DNA of 38,440 bases from an uncultured bacterium (GTDB taxonomy: Bacteria; Myxococcota_A; UBA796; CAJQPC01), in assembly GCA_905480105.1 (NCBI GenBank), contig CAJQPC010000082.1:1-38440 (forward strand), read 5' to 3'. Below the pieces are notes generated by a model, which searched no databases, was not told the DNA's origin, and was given only the letters and a program-made list of their open reading frames with translations. Below are positions 37,997-38,440 of this stretch, piece after piece (the first letter of the stretch is position 1; every line of letters starts with the position of its first letter). The position numbers and the translations under genes are program-made.

Positions 37997-38440
37997 ATGC
38001 TGATTTTCATTCTTCTATCCTGCAACGAGAGCGTCCTGGCCCTGGACGAGTACACCTTACTCCTGGACCGCGAGACCCACGCGCTCACCATCGACCACGC
38101 AGAACAGGGCGTGGTTCTGCGCAACATGCAGGTCTTGGCCGGAACCGGAACGGCCACCGTCGAGTTCAATGTCGGCTCCTTCAAGTTCAACACCCTCAGC
38201 GAGGACATCGCCCCCCTGGAGCTCGGCAAGCCCCAAGAGCGCGATGGCATCTGGGTACTCCCCCTGGAGAAAGAGGGCGAGGAGCAGGGCGAGCTGCGGG
38301 TCATGATGACGGATGGCCGCTTGCACCTCTCGGCGGACGCTCTGGGTGGCAACCGCATCGGCTTCTCTGCAGAGTGCATCGAGAACGAGGCCATGTTGGG
38401 TTTGGGCAGCCACGCATTCGACGTGGACCATTACGGCGAG
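37997..38440 (+). CDS. GH31-like glycoside hydrolase lipoprotein (5' part only)
   Basis: This ORF is open at the right edge and so is absent from the track. It starts MLIFILLSC, a lipoprotein signal of eight residues without a basic residue. TAG (37985-37987) lies in frame upstream with no start codon between, so the start is forced. The 148 visible residues form beta strands: TLLLDRETHALTIDHAEQGV, DGIWVLPLEKEG and LRVMMTDGRLHLSADALGGN, ending GLGSHAFDVDHYGE. That ending resembles the GLGERF/G-DHRG motif at the end of the N-terminal beta domain in family 31 glycosidases, just before the catalytic barrel. The family call rests on this short motif and is tentative. It begins 24 bp after the HDOD gene. 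Confidence 0.55.
   Translation, partial: MLIFILLSCNESVLALDEYTLLLDRETHALTIDHAEQGVVLRNMQVLAGTGTATVEFNVGSFKFNTLSEDIAPLELGKPQERDGIWVLPLEKEGEEQGELRVMMTDGRLHLSADALGGNRIGFSAECIENEAMLGLGSHAFDVDHYGE

Noticed and set aside
1-38440. tRNA, rRNA, CRISPR, riboswitch or integrase-attachment sites
   Set aside because: I looked for tRNA-like T-loops (GGTTCGA), regular spaced repeats and att-like duplications on both strands and saw none that I could support by eye.

Overview
The window is GC-rich, gene-dense and most likely chromosomal DNA from a Myxococcota (deltaproteobacterial) genome. The main clues are a MYXO-CTERM-type C-terminus (CGC motif, one membrane span, RRR) on a MopE-like Asp/Cys repeat protein, an unusually large set of secreted lipoproteins, an orphan ExbD protein, and a ferrochelatase with clustered cysteines. 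No rRNA, tRNA, CRISPR array, prophage or intact insertion sequence was seen. The genus cannot be named from the sequence alone.

Layout. Positions 1-1550 hold a leftward pair: a GbsR/MarR-type regulator behind a promoter whose spacer carries a perfect 12-bp palindrome, overlapping an Omp85/BamA-like outer membrane protein that runs off the left edge. Positions 1550-3850 are accessory and partly decayed. They contain a MopE-repeat lipoprotein cut short inside its repeat, an apparent IS91-like transposase remnant, a Cys-rich lipoprotein and about 880 bp with little coding signal. Positions 3850-7600 hold an overlapping pair of lipoproteins with SH3-like and SPOR domains, then the MYXO-CTERM protein. 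Positions 7600-12740 hold an alkaline-phosphatase-superfamily lipoprotein, a decayed PHB-depolymerase-type esterase, a HelD-like helicase, a CDP-alcohol phosphatidyltransferase and a hotdog thioesterase.

Positions 12860-22520 hold an Asp-repeat lipoprotein, a SCO1-like lipoprotein, a 2OG-Fe(II) oxygenase, hemF, a MATE exporter, a divergent doxX/LysR pair, an alpha/beta-hydrolase lipoprotein, an ExbD-like protein, a DUF6435 protein and hemH. Positions 22560-30940 hold a large sulfatase-fold lipoprotein, a PKD/ThuA-like lipoprotein, and a leftward run of lipoprotein, crotonase and M16 peptidase. Positions 31080-35560 form a rightward operon: TRAP-type permease, lipoprotein, DUF962 protein and polyprenol/dolichol-kinase-like protein. 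The right end has another sulfatase-fold protein, an HDOD protein and the start of a GH31-like lipoprotein.

How the genes fit together. Much of the window serves the cell envelope: lipoproteins, peptidoglycan-binding domains, three phosphatase/sulfatase-fold enzymes and lipid-head-group or polyprenol enzymes. Two heme-biosynthesis genes (hemF, hemH) lie about 5 kb apart in separate units. No classical defence or biosynthetic island is visible. The most unusual signal is a recurring class of extremely short lipoprotein signal peptides (Cys at residue 8-13) without any Lys or Arg. In at least four cases an in-frame stop just upstream rules out an earlier start.
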